The position numbers and the translations under genes are program-made. From Coniochaeta sp. PMI_546 (Eukaryota > Ascomycota > Sordariomycetes > Coniochaetales > Coniochaetaceae): a stretch of 64,000 bases of DNA. The stretch is taken from assembly GCA_021432605.1 (NCBI GenBank), contig MU271148.1, positions 627,362-691,361 of the forward strand. Direction: 5' to 3'. The notes beneath the pieces were generated by a model. It searched no databases, was not told the DNA's origin, and saw only the letters and a program-made list of their open reading frames with translations. This document shows positions 22,907 to 34,074 of this stretch, piece after piece (position 1 is the first letter of the stretch; each line of letters opens with the position of its first letter).

Positions 22907-24650
22907 TTAGCACACAGCATGAGTCTTACCCGACTTCCCCTGCAGCGAGTGCTTCTCATTCTAATTTGATCACAGTTAGTATACCCGCCGTCGAACAATT
23001 TCCCACCTAGCACGACTAACCTTATACTTGGGATGCTTGTGCGCCTGGCCCCTGCCACTAGCAGTGTGGTGGTTGTGGATCAACTCGGTCTGCTTCTTGA
23101 TGGCCTCCTTGTCCATCCCGTCGAGGTGACTCATAGTCATCTTGAAATCGCAGATCAGGCTGTCGCAGCGGCTCCGCGAGAAGTCCTCCCTCACCACGAT
23201 CCGCAGCATCTTCATGCTCTCCGTGTGCGGGGCCATCGTGTAGGCGGGGACCACCCAGCCGCGCACCCGCAGCGCGTGCGCGAGCTGGAACTCGTCGTAG
23301 TGCCGCTTGTCGTCGGGCGGGAGGCGGAAGGCCACCAGCGGCAGGCCCTCGCCCGACTTCTTGGACATGATGATGAAGCCCAGCGCCTCCAGCGAGTCGC
23401 TGAGGTAGTCCGCCGTCCGGGTGAGGTTGGACATGATGGCGCGGTAGCCGTGCTTGCCGAGCCGGATGAGTTGGTAGTACTGCCCGATGACCTGGCTGGC
23501 GCCCTTGCTGAAGTTGAGCGTGAAGGACGCCTGGTCCGCGCCGAGGTAGTTGATGTTGAAGACGAGTTCTTGGGGGAGGAACTCGGCAGAGCGCCAGACC
23601 ACCCAGCCCACGCCCGGATAGACGAGGCCGTACTTGTGGCCCGAAACGTTGATGGAGACGACGCGCTCGAGACGGAAGTCCCATTCCAGGTCCGGCACGG
23701 TGAAGGGGGCTACAAAGCCGCCACTGGCGGCGTCGACGTGGATGGGCGTGTCCAGACCCTTCTTGATCAGGAGGTCATTGACGGCCTTGACATCCTCGTA
23801 CTCGCCGGTGTATGTCGTGCCGAAGATACAACAGATTCCAATGGTGTTCTCGTCCACCAGTCCCACTGCCTCCTCGGCATCAATCACGTACCGGTCAGGA
23901 GTGCAGTAGACCAGCTTCTCCTCGATCTCGAAATAGCGAGTGGCCTTCTCCCAGCACACCTGCACGGCGGAGCTCATGACGATGTTGGGGTGCTCGGTGG
24001 ACTTGCCCTCAGCCTGGCGCCGGTTCTTCCACCTCCTCTTCATGGCCAGCACGGCGAGCATGATAGCCTCGGAGCTGCCGACGCACGAGGTGCCGACTGC
24101 GCCGACGCCCTCGCCCGCGCCAACTGGGGCGTGGAACAGACGACCGATCATGGAGACGCAGCGGTTCTGGATGTCGGCTGACTGAGGGTACTCCTCGTAG
24201 TCGATGAAGTTCTTCGAGAAAGACTCGGTCATGAGCTTCTCGGCTTCTTCTTCCTGGCCGGGCGTCAGCAAAGTTTCTAGGGTAGTCTGACGTCTAAACC
24301 CTCACTCACCATGTAACTATAACGATTAAACTATATTAGTTTTCGCCCGACTTAGAACAACAGGGCAAGAAAAAGGGGGCAGACCTGGTGACGAATGTCG
24401 CAAGATTTAGTTGAGGCTGGCCGTCGAGGCTGAGATCGTCTTTGATCAGCTTGTAGGCGATCTCCTTGGGCATCTCGTTCTCGGGCATCTCATGCTTGGG
24501 TAAGTCTGCGGCGGCGAACTTGCTGCCGTAAACGCTTGTGGTGAACTGATTCTCATCGGTTGGGGCAAGGTCGAGATGGATCTTCCTGACCTCTCGGACG
24601 AGCCTGTTGTTGATCTCATCCTCGTGAGGAATTGCTTGGAGATGAACCAT
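22907..24650 (-). CDS. GAD1: Glutamate decarboxylase, 519 aa, with a 7-nt microexon
   Basis: PLP-dependent decarboxylation of glutamate to GABA (cytosol; GABA shunt, stress and spore metabolism). Exons (minus): 24385-24650, 24310-24316 (7 nt), 23021-24253 and 22907-22960. Introns are 24317-24384, 24254-24309 and 22961-23020. The 7-nt exon gives FVTSYMEEEAEKLM, which matches the family; without it the frame is lost. The last exon gives NEKHSLQGKSGKTHAVC, the usual fungal C-terminus. Motifs: VGTSCVGSSEAIMLAVLAMK, HVDAASGGF, and INVSGHKYGLVYPG with the PLP lysine (about residue 290). The Met at 24650 is the first in-frame ATG. The donor of the first intron (AG|GTCTGC) is unusual but fits AG|GT. 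Confidence 0.95.
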
Positions 24651-26049
24651 CTTGGGCAACTGGTGCGCTGCGTCTGTTTTACGTGTACAGGTTGAGGGTT
24701 GTAATCGCTTGTGAGAAAGATGCAGTTTTCAAGACGACAAGCAAATTCTGTTAAAAGGAGAAAGAAGTGGGAAAAGGGCAGAGTCTTGGAGGGTAAGAGT
24801 TGCTTTTATGTGGTTGGAAGCTGTAAGTCTTCACAGATTCACACGGCTCGAGGTGTCAGTTGGGGACAACTAGAGGTACCTACAGTAGCACAAGCAGAGA
24901 CTGATCTCATAGAGGGGTACGTCCAATCTGGATCAGGTACCACAGCTTCGAATTCACATAGAGCTACAATGTACACTAGAATACGACCTGATGTGGGGTG
25001 ATTTCATGCGGCCTCTTGAAGCATTACACGTAGACAAACCGACCATGAAATAAGCGATACGGAAGAGTGTTTCCCCTTGTATGGCCACAACTTTCACTTG
25101 ACGAAGCTCGGTCGATGTGCCTCAATCACGATGCTTGGCAATCTGGCAATGCTCCAAAGTGAATTCAGCTCGTGCGGTCAAGAACAACTCCATCCTAGCG
25201 AGGGGCAACTGAAGACGTCGTCCAATCATGCGGTGAGACTAACAGGGAAACAAGTGTGCCCTGACGTGCGTTGGTCTCAAAGCTTGGCACGGCGTGTTGG
25301 CCCGCACCAATTACCGGCAACAGCCCAGAGTTCAACACAGGGATGTTTGTTCTTTGTGTAGTATACACACGTCCTTGAAAGTATTACAAGTTTCCTCAAC
25401 CACGACCCCTCTTCATTGTGCCTATACGTTAGTGAAGTGATCAAAATAGCTTCAAACCCTGACTTGCTCACTGAGATCCATGACATCATCAAAAAGCCCT
25501 AGCGTTGAGGAATCAAAGCTAATAGTCAAAGGTTGCATAGAGGACAATGGCAATGATACGCACCTACACTACTACATTACCTACGTAGTAGACGTGTTGG
25601 GAAGGAATGAGACATGCAGAAATTGCCCAGCAGCATCAGCACTGTCCCTGTGGGGTGCTGCTCGTGGCTCAGCACTCCCCTGTGGTTCGACAGCATCAGT
25701 TCAGCGAGGCAGCAGCTGCTCCTGCGTCACACAGCGGGGGCGGAACAATCTTGCATCCCACGTCCCCAACCCCTTGACAGCTGATGTTATGGCCTCACGC
25801 CATGCTGTCCTTCACCCTTTGAATGTCCTTTGGTCGTATTGTAACGTGTTGCGAGCTCGTTGAGTACGCTTATTTCTCTCACAAGCTGGTGTAACAGTGA
25901 GATGGAGTTGGTTAAGGTAGTCAGGGGTTCAGGGTTAGGGTCAATGTGTCGCCCCACTTGTGACAACAGCTGCTGAACCCCGCGACTCAAACGCGTCTCC
26001 CGTCTCCATACTAGGTATGGTAGGGTCCCAAAGCCTTTAACCAGCAGCA
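24651..26049. other. Divergent intergenic region, GAD / DAD1
   Basis: About 1.4 kb with no supported gene. An AGGTACCT motif lies at 24884-24891. Small frames here lack recognisable content or splice partners. It must contain both promoters. Confidence 0.45.
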
Positions 26050-26481
26050 ATGTCGACAACCCAGCGTTCGACGTCGGCGGCAGGCCATGCAGGAGGTGAA
26101 AAGACGTACTTTGAACAACAACGAGAGGCCCTAATTGGAGAAATTGCCCTGGTACATACCAACGCACAGCCAACTCCTGGACAGTCACTGACGGCAGGCG
26201 CAGAGCTTCGAGCATGTCCTGGCAAACATCAACAAGCTGAACCGGTCTCTTGAGGCTATCATTACAGTACGTCGGAGCGCTTTCCATTCCATGACATAGA
26301 TTCCAGGAAGCTAAGTTGAGTGACGGAATAGGTTGGCAACGAGTTCTCTTCTGTCGAAGCGCTATGGTCCCAGTTCGAGAACGTAATGGCCAAGGAGCCC
26401 GAGCAAGTCGCCAAGCCAGCAACGGAACCTGAAGACACTTCCCCAGAACATCCAGAGAAGGGTGAGGAGGGTCAGAAGTGA
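26050..26481 (+). CDS. DAD1: DASH/Dam1 complex subunit Dad1
   Basis: Outer-kinetochore protein of the ten-subunit DASH ring that couples chromosomes to spindle microtubules; 104 aa. Three exons: 26050-26151, 26204-26266 and 26332-26481, with introns 26152-26203 and 26267-26331, all in phase 0. The spliced core [20 protein letters not shown] continues [19 protein letters not shown] and [19 protein letters not shown], the diagnostic Dad1 helix pair. The C-terminus is short, acidic and disordered (Glu/Pro/Lys). No single exon shows the domain, so the gene is easy to miss. Confidence 0.95.
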
Positions 26482-27075
26482 TTATGATGCCAGTGGCTTG
26501 GAAGTGCAAAGCGAGAAATATTGGGCATGTAAGAAGCGAGGTAACGACATATGATACCCATGGAACACACGGTTACGGACACGGTCGGTAGTCACTACGA
26601 GAAGTGCGAATAAACTTGGCTTTGAAATGACTCATGATTTTATGTCCTATTCCAGTTCCCTCGCCGAGGAAAACCGAAGTAAAAAAAATTCATGTTACAA
26701 AAGAAAAACATTCAGTGTGGGACAGAAAAGTGAGGGATGATGATACAGCATCTGCTTCAGCCAGACCGATACAAGCAGAGGGCCGCTTTGCCTCCGTCTG
26801 ACAGAACGCCAATCATACCCTTCCATGCCGTCTATCTTCCAATGCTGGCCACCTGAAGATGCGAAAATCCAGGAGTCAAACCAGAAGATACTCCAACGCA
26901 GCCATATATCCCTAAACAGCCCAGCCAGTCTTCCTGTTATGACCAGCTTATGTCGACCGTCGTAATCGAGAGAAGAAAGAGAAGACTGTCGTTATTCAAA
27001 TCGTCCAAGTGCAAAGTCATTACGTCCAATCCATATCGTTCCCCTTCAAGAGCAAAGAAAGAGAATATGATCCAC
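26482..27075. other. Convergent 3' region, DAD1 / RHO4
   Basis: About 590 bases, A-rich at about 26682-26710. Presumably the two 3' ends. No gene is seen. Confidence 0.45.
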
Positions 27076-28100
27076 TCAAAGGTGTATGCACTTCCTCTTC
27101 TTCTTCTTGATTGGCGCAACACCGGTTATCGCGCCACCAGGGCCGCTGCCGAGCCGACCGGAGCTGGCTGGCCTGCCAGAGTTGCCGGCGGCTGCCTGTG
27201 CTTCGAGGGTTTTCCTGTCATTGGCGACGACGGTCAGGATGGCCTGCTCGAAGATCTCTTCGACACCTGTCATCTCTTTGCTACTGCACTCCATGTAGGC
27301 GGCGTTCATCTTACGCGCCACGGCTAGGCCTTGCTCGGTGGTGACCGGGGTCAGGCCTTGGGTCTTCAGCATGTCGATGCAGGTCTTCTTGTAGCGCAGG
27401 TCTGACTTGAGGCCGACGAGGATGAGGGGTGTGTAGGGGCAGAAGTGCAGGACTTCGGGGTACCACTGTGGAATTGTTAGGTCTGGTATTCGGAAAGTGA
27501 TACAATAGAGAGGGGTAGTGAGTCTCACCTTGTCCATGACATTCTCTAGCGAGTTCGGGCAATCAATGGCGAAGCAGACGAAAATCAGGTCGGTTTCGGG
27601 GTAGGAGAGTGGTCGCAGACGGTCATATTCTTCTTGTCCGGCGGTGTCCCACAGGGCTAGCTCTACTGTCTTGCCGGTCGGTGGATGTGTTGGGTAGGTA
27701 ATGTAGTTCTCAAACACGGTCGGAACGTATTTCTATGGTGCTCGCAAAAACGATGTCAGTCAACATTTTGCAAACAGAGCTAAATGCACATGATGGCGAA
27801 GAGTCTCACCTCTGGAAAATATCCTTGGCTGTAGCTGATTAGAAGACAAGTCTTTCCGCACCCGCCGTCGCCGACTACAACAATCTTTTTCGAATACGCA
27901 GGGCCCTCGGTCATGGCTGTTGCTGCCGACTCACGGCCTGTTGTGGAAGTGCTCATCATCGTGCTCACGGTACCATCGCTCGCTCGTGTGCCGCGGGTGT
28001 CTCTCCGGTTCGATGTGGGTTGGCTTTGCATTCCGCTGTCGCTCTTCTCCGTCAGTGGCGGCGAGTTGTAGTAGGAATGGCGGGTCTGGTAAGTAGTCAT
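27076..28100 (-). CDS. RHO4: Rho-family small GTPase Rho4
   Basis: Ras-superfamily switch that directs septation and actin ring formation in filamentous fungi; 294 aa. Exons (minus): 27810-28100, 27529-27732 and 27076-27465. Introns are 27733-27809 and 27466-27528. After a ~65-residue Ser/Thr-rich N-terminal extension (typical of Rho4, absent from Rho1/Cdc42) come [17 protein letters not shown] (P-loop), [11 protein letters not shown] (switch I), [20 protein letters not shown] (switch II) and [10 protein letters not shown]. The polybasic tail KKKKRK precedes the CaaX box CIHL; final Leu suggests geranylgeranylation. The second intron is 63 bp with no in-frame stop. The gene diverges from elongin C over ~470 bp. 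Confidence 0.95.
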
Positions 28101-28571
28101 GTTTGAGAGTTAAACAAAACCACTAGCGGTGAATGCTTGAGAACAAGCAATATGGGGTGTTAGGGATGGATGACACTTCCAGAAAATTTAGCTGGCTAAC
28201 AACAGCTATGAGGCTTTCTGGGAAGGAATGTGGTTTGTGTGGCGTGCGACGAGAATGGGGTCCGAGGGCGGCACACTCTCTTGATTTCAATCTGTAGGAC
28301 AAAGTAAACAGTCGGCTGGGCAACGGGTCGCACATTGAAAACCCGATGACGAGATGGTCTGTGCACAGCCTCGGACCCCACCAAAACTCAGCAGTAATTT
28401 TTCTTCTCTCTTTTTAACAGGACCGTGTTGACGCGTTGAATAGTTCTCGACAATTTCTTCTCCGACCAACACATCTGGGCTGGTCGCAGATGTAAGGTCT
28501 TCTTGCCAATTTTCTGCCTGCGGCGTCGAGTTTCTCCTTTGTTTCCAGGCACAGCCTACCTGACTGGCAAG
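28101..28571. promoter_or_regulatory. Bidirectional promoter region, RHO4 / elongin C
   Basis: About 470 bases separate two divergent start codons, so the two genes share upstream DNA. No specific site is claimed. Confidence 0.4.
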
Positions 28572-29174
28572 ATGTCTGCCCAGAACGGAACCTCTCCCGC
28601 CAGGAACTATGTGACACTGGTCTCCAAGGAGGGTTTCGAGTTCGTCGTCCTGCGAGAGGCTACTTTGGTCAGTCCCGCGATAAGGTCCATGCTGGATCCG
28701 GAGAAGAATTTCCTCGAGGCCCAGAGCGGCCGCTGCATCTTCCATGACATTAGGTATGTTAAACAGCTCGGTCAATATCATCCTGCTGCCTGCCCGGAGT
28801 TTGTATGTTCGATGATGAGACTACAATATTCGCTGCGTTCTTGCAGAGAAACCAGACCGCCCACGGTGGTTTCTGGATTCGGTGACGGCGATCTACACTT
28901 GATCTGAGAACCGCACAGCCATCTCTCGGATATCTACGCTGGAAGGAGCCGGAACTGACACGCCTTATTAATCAGTGGTGTCGTTCTTGAGTATGTTGTT
29001 CAGTACATGCATTACTGGTATCAGTATAAGGACAAGGAAGATGTGCCGGATATGGACATTCCCGTTGATCTGTGTCTCGAAGTGTTGATGGCGGCCGACT
29101 TCCTCAGGATGGATCGTAAGTCCGCAGTACTTCTCGCACTGGCTGAGACTCTCGACTAATACGCTCCAGAATGA
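28572..29174 (+). CDS. ELC1: Elongin C (Skp1-like BTB fold)
   Basis: Skp1-family adaptor, partner of elongin A in the Cul3/Cul2-type ligase that ubiquitinates stalled RNA polymerase II in fungi; 108 aa. Exons are 28572-28753, 28976-29115 and 29170-29174. Introns are 28754-28975 (222 bp) and 29116-29169. Core: NYVTLVSKEGFEFVVLREA, then SPAIRSMLDPEKNFLEAQSG, then IFHDISGVVLEYVVQYMHYW, YKDKEDVPDMDIPVDLCLEV and LMAADFLRMDQ. The last exon adds only five coding bases including the stop. Reading straight through instead gives a 13-residue different tail, so the end is slightly uncertain. Confidence 0.92.
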
Positions 29175-29613
29175 GCTTTTTTCCTTCTTCTCTAGGGCGG
29201 CGGCGTTCTGGTGGTATTGCTAGGCATACGGCTATTGGTACGGCGTTTGTCGTGGAACAGGAGCATCCCTTACGACGGCATGAAATGAATACCCAATTTT
29301 GGTTCTCGTTGGCTTCAAGCAGCATGCTGATCTTTGCTCAACGACGAGTAGACTCTCCAGGTAAGCTTGTAAGCATTTTACAAGATGACCACCATGATAT
29401 ATATGGAACAAGCACCACCCATTCTAGCATATACGTTCAACCTTTTCTCTTCCGTGGGTTGGATGTCTATAATGAATGGAAGAATAACGTCCCCCACGAT
29501 CTGCTAGGCTCTATTCTTCTCGACGAGTTCTCGCTTTGTTTTAGAGGGGATACATGACCCCTTTCTCCCGAAATTTCCGTAGTTGTAGACAGCATTATCG
29601 CAAAGTAAAATGT
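29175..29613. other. Convergent 3' region, elongin C / DBR1
   Basis: About 440 bases between converging stops, with a plus-strand frame that is unrelated to any known product. No gene is supported. Confidence 0.45.
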
Positions 29614-31436
29614 CTAGCCACCTCTGCCGAAACCTCTACCTCTGCCCCTGCCACCAAATCCTCCCCGTCCTCCCCGTCCTCCACCTCGTCCACCACTATA
29701 ATCACCCCGGCCTCCTCCCCTGCCACCCCTGCCACGACCGCCTCCAAACCCACCTCCGCGGCCACTGAACTGCGACGGCGCAGGACCCCTCTGCTTCCTC
29801 TCCGCCCTCTCAGCATCACTCGCATCCCAGAGGTTATCGACGCCAACAAGCGCACAAAATGCCACCGTCTGCGGGTTCGTATATTCGTCAGGCTGCTGCT
29901 CGGTACTCTCCTGACTGCCGGGCACATGCGGTGGCGCTGTAACGGTAAAGTTCTCGGGAACGTCCAGCCTGTCCTTCTGCACGATATTCTTCTCCACCCA
30001 GACCTGTTCTGCCTCGATGAGCGGGAGGTAGTAGTCCTCCCCCAGGTCCGTGGGCGTCTGGGCCGACCTGTCGCCTATTGTCAGGTACTGCGCGAAGACG
30101 CGGGTGATGGCTAGCCACTCCGGGTCGTATTGCAGCTTGTATCTGGAGGATGATGAGCTTGGGGTGTGCTCGGGGTGAAGGGCAGGGTCCTGGGGTTTGA
30201 CTTCGCAGAGTTGCAGGAATTTACGGCCGGGAAGACACTTGTCCAGGGCGAGGAAACGGACAGCTGTGTTGGTTATGCCGGGAGGAACGGGTTGGCCAGG
30301 AGTTGTGCGAGGTTGTGGCTTGGGTGCTGTGAATGAGGCCGGGAGCTGGGCTCGCAGGTCTTCTGGAACTTCGCTACCTGTCCCAGTATCTTCAGTAGCG
30401 GCCTTTGGTGTGGATTCTACCTTCTGATTTGAAGCTGTTATCGGTTCAGCATCGTTTTCGTCATCATCCATATCCAGATCGATCTCGTCCGGGTTCTCAG
30501 CCGCCACTGCTGCAGTGCTTGCTTGCGTCGTAGCTTCCACCTTGTTCGCAGCAGCAGCAGCCGCCTCGACCGGCTTACTGTAGGTCTTGACAGCCGCAAA
30601 TTTGCAATGCATGTGCGCGGAGAACCAGTAAGGCGGCCGCAGCCTATCCATGACATACTCGGCAGCCGGGTTGCCGAGCGAGCCGTCAAGCGACTCCCGC
30701 TTGAAATCGGGCTTCATCTGCCACAGCCGCTTCTCGTCGCCGTGGCGCTCGATGGCGCGGGGCCAGTCGTGACTGATGCCGACCTCGACCTGGGTGCGGA
30801 GCTGCAGCAGCTTTCGCACGTCCAGCTCGCGTACATGGTAGAAGGACTTCACGTCGTCGCTATTGAAAGGCAAGCGTTCATGATGCGGCTTGCGGTAGTC
30901 GTGGCCCTTCCAGATGCCGCTCATCCCGGCAATGCGGATGGGGCCGAGGCGGAGCACGTTGGCGGCGCCTATGTAATAGATGTTGGGGGCAACCCAGCCG
31001 CCATAGTAGAGCTCCCAGAGGTAGGAGGAGGCCTCGTGGTTACCTGCTACGAATATGGTGAGGTAAGGGGCTTTCCGGGTGCCGGCGTAGTACTCGTGGA
31101 AGTCACCCAATTCGCGGTACTTGACGGGGACGGACATGACGCTCAGGTCAGCGGCGTTGCGGGTTGCCTGTCGTCGCATTAGTACTTCACTTCGAAGTTG
31201 TTAGGAGGTCACGAACTTGAAAGTCTCCACCGATAATCAAGAGGTCGACACCATCCCAATTTCGCTCCTGACATGATCGCTCGACAGCAGCGTATATAGC
31301 GTTCAGAGTGCCATGACCCTGGATACGGTTAGCCGGTCTCATCTATCATGTCAGGCTAGCCATGACTTACACATCCTTCCACAGCAACACGTACTCCTTC
31401 CACCACCGTCAGTGTGTTCGTTGTTGGGGTAGCCAT
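29614..31436 (-). CDS. DBR1: RNA lariat debranching enzyme Dbr1 with RGG tail
   Basis: Metallophosphoesterase that opens the 2'-5' bond of intron lariats in the nucleus; 573 aa. Exons (minus): 31371-31436, 31217-31318 and 29614-31167. Introns are 31319-31370 and 31168-31216, both phase 0. Catalytic motifs span the joins: VEGCGHGTLN, then LLIIGGDFQ + ATRNAADLS, then FVAGNHEASSYLWEL, GISHDWP and PYWFSAHMHCKF. The C-terminal DBR1 domain continues FLALDKCLPGRKFLQL and YDPEWLAITRVFAQYL. A Glu/Asp/Thr-rich linker splits the two halves (about residues 275-360). The last ~45 residues are almost entirely Gly and Arg (RGG/GRG repeats), an RNA-binding low-complexity tail. The N-terminal Met is the first in frame. 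Confidence 0.95.
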
Positions 31437-31877
31437 TCTCCTAACATGCGGTCTCGCAGATGCAGGTACCGCAGACCGACGACTTGCAAAGCAAAACGTC
31501 CAGAGAACTAGCAGGCTCCCTCCGTTTCACAGGGACAACGACACAAACAACAAACGGAAAATAAGTACAACTCCCGAGAGAGACAATTTTTTCATCAACT
31601 CACTTCGTCATGTCCAGGGGAAAAATGTTGGAACTTCAGTTCCAAATTCTGCTTGCATCCAAATCCACACTCGCTCTTTCTCCATGAATTTTGGGGAAGG
31701 AACAGCCCGTATGCGACAACAGCCCCGGAGAGTCCTTTCCAAAACTAAATTCGCTTGCATCCAATTTCTTAGCAATTGAACCTCGTGGACTGAAATACAT
31801 GATACTCTGGCAGTGGCATATGACAGATCAAGACGATGGCAATCGCCGACTCATTCACTGCGAGGTAGCACTGTAGC

Positions 31878-31937
31878 ACAGGGAGACGGGCCTTGACTAG
31901 GCCCACCCTGTACTGAAAGGCGCTAACCTTAAAGCGC
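31878..31937. repeat. Two adjacent hairpin-forming inverted repeats
   Basis: First hairpin: ACAGGG (31878-31883) and GGGCC pair with GGCCC and CCCTGT (31906-31911), with a small internal loop. Second: GCGCT (31920-31924) pairs with AGCGC (31933-31937). The two lie nine bases apart. Function is unknown; they may be the remains of a mobile-element end. Confidence 0.5.
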
Positions 31938-31989
31938 ATTGTCGCAGGGATTAGCTCGTGAGCATCGACTCGCCTTTAGACGGTCACTT

Positions 31990-32220
31990 CAGCTTACATA
32001 AGGTAGTAAGTACCTAAGCCAGTATCTTACAGCCAATATTGGAGCCCTGAGCCAGTATTTGAGCCAGTATTGAGCCAGTCTTGCAGCCAGTGTTGGAGCC
32101 AACACTGGAGCCTCAGAGCTAGTATTCGAGCCCTAGAATGCAGCTAGTATTACAGCCAATTTTTCGTTATAGGCTTTGAGGTAGCCCTTTGGTTTCATTA
32201 CGAAACAGGGTTATTAAACG
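31990..32220 (-). repeat. Minisatellite-like repeat block, copy 1 (inverted)
   Basis: Degenerate direct units of about 12 bases (reverse complement of CTGGCTGCAAGA / CTGGCTCCAATA types) fill 32025-32160. The flank 32160-32220, read on the minus strand, carries the sequence ACCAAAGGGCTA and an AAAGC-rich stretch that matches the flank of copy 3 at about 37910-37970. Orientation is opposite to copy 3. Confidence 0.6.
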
Positions 32221-32445
32221 CTAATCATTACGTGCTTCTTCTAGAACAGACCTTAGGCACATGATAGAGTATTTTAAAGCTTTCGGCTTAGATGAACATG
32301 TATATGGCAGAAGAGCTGATGATTGCATATCTGGAGAAGCGTGTATCTTGATTTCATGGTTGCGGTCAGCCCTGAAGACGGAAGATATCGACTGTCTTTC
32401 TTTATCAACTGTCGTCACTCGCCAACATACCACTCCACGACACCT

Positions 32446-33486
32446 TCAGAGCCCAAACCACGCCTCGCTCGCTGTCAAGTTGGCCGGCACGCTGTGCCCA
32501 ACCCCCGTGGCATATATCCCCTGGACATGGTCCCCATAGTTCTCCGTCTGGTAGTTCCTAGCCGGGAAGTCCTTGATCGTACTCGTCGGCGTCTGGCTAA
32601 CCCCAAAGACGTTTGTCCATTGCTTGATTGTCTCCTGATAGTTGGCCGGAGCGAGCGTGCTATCGGCACTGCCGTGCCAGATCTGCATCTTGGGACGCGG
32701 ACCCGTGTACCCCGGGTACATGTTGCGGACGACATTGCCCCATGCTTCGGGCGTGGCTTTGGATTGCCCGCCCGAGCAGGTGTTGTTCCATTGGTCCACG
32801 CCGCCGGAGGAGGAGACGAAGCAGCCGGCTGGCACGCCGGAGTAGAGGGATACTGCGGCGATGAGTTCGGGGTAGGTTGCAGCCAGGACGTTGGACATCA
32901 TTGCTGGAAGGCATTAGTCACAGTATCCGTCTGCAAGGGCAGGTTTTGTTGAAGGGAAAGAAGATAAAGTGGTGTGAAGCCAGCTATTCGTGACGTACCT
33001 CCGGAGCTACCACCAGTTACGAACACCTTTGTAGGATCGACGCTGTACTTATCGATCGCATACAAGATCATATTCGAGATGGCCTGCGTGTCTCCTCCGC
33101 CATTGTGGCTGAGGGAGCTTTTGCTGGACACGTCCCAGCAGGTGCCGCTGTGCGGAGACGAAGGCCACACCGTGATGTATCCCTTCTTGTCCGAACCACC
33201 CTTCCAAGGGATTTTGGAGTTCTGGAAATATGTCTGCGCTGTCGACTGGCACGAGTGAATGACCACCACAAGCGGTGGATTGGCAACTACTTTGTCAGGG
33301 ACGTAGATGTACCTGAGTCAAGAGGCATCTTCAGTCAGAGAGACATGTTTGAAGGCCTGTGATCCGGTGGTTACAGACGTACATATCAACCTTGGACGTC
33401 GCATTGTTTGGATAATTGATTTTCGTCAAGGAGGCTGCCATGGCCACTGAGGCCATGAGGCTCGAGAGAAGTGTTGTGGACAGCAT
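32446..33486 (-). CDS. Secreted CE1-family esterase (acetylxylan/feruloyl type)
   Basis: Extracellular carbohydrate esterase, 291 aa, of the PHB-depolymerase-like CE1 group that removes acetyl or feruloyl groups from plant xylan. Exons (minus): 33383-33486, 32999-33312 and 32446-32903. Introns are 33313-33382 (GTACGT donor) and 32904-32998. Signal peptide: MLSTTLLSSLMASVAMAA. Core: VDMYIYVPDKVVANPPLVVV, then GTCWDV, then the nucleophile elbow VTGGSSGAMMSNVLAA (Ser in GGSSG, made by the second splice join). WHGSADSTLAP provides the likely catalytic Asp and ATGVGHSVP the His. There is no cellulose-binding module. Substrate preference cannot be told. The oxyanion HxCG motif appears as HSCQS, one residue off the usual HPCGG, so activity details are open. 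Confidence 0.92.
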
Positions 33487-34074
33487 GTTGACCTGTCAAG
33501 GAATCCGGACTGCAAGACGACTAATCACCAACGACGTCGACGGGTATCTCCTCGCCCATCATCTCTACCTCGCGAGGAGCACCATGTTATATGAAGACAC
33601 ATCATAAGCGATGTGAGCATGAACAAGCTTTCTCCGCATAACTGAGGGTTTGTACCGACTGGTGGGATATCTGTCAATATAAAGTGTGCCTGTTGAGCGT
33701 CAACTTTAATATAATCCACGCACTACATGGAACCTCGAAGTGTGATCCGCTGGCCGGCTAAAGCAATATTCGTCTCTGCTATAAACAAGTCCCGGCATAC
33801 AGCCTCCGATTGGGCTGAACTCGAACTGTGAGAAAGACCTGTGTCAAGGGAATTGTCTCTGGCAGGTGGTTGCAGCTCATGGAAAGGGCATATTTGTGTC
33901 GCCGTTCTTGCCGAGAACCGATGTATTTGATGATCAACTACTCTTGTATGGCACATATATGTATCTTCGCGGAATATATTCCTGCACCAGTGAAGGTGGT
34001 AAGGTTTTCCGGTGGCGGTGGGCCAATCATTGCACAGAGTGCTATTCCTACAGTCCACTAGTTCCGACCGACCA

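Larger units (their letters stand above)
31437..32445. other. DBR1 promoter, hairpins and a degraded repeat
   Basis: About 1 kb. From the DBR1 start, a promoter-like stretch gives way to the paired hairpins at 31878-31937, then a minisatellite-like repeat (31990-32220), then the 19-base word at 32275-32293 that recurs at 40256. No gene. Confidence 0.5.
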
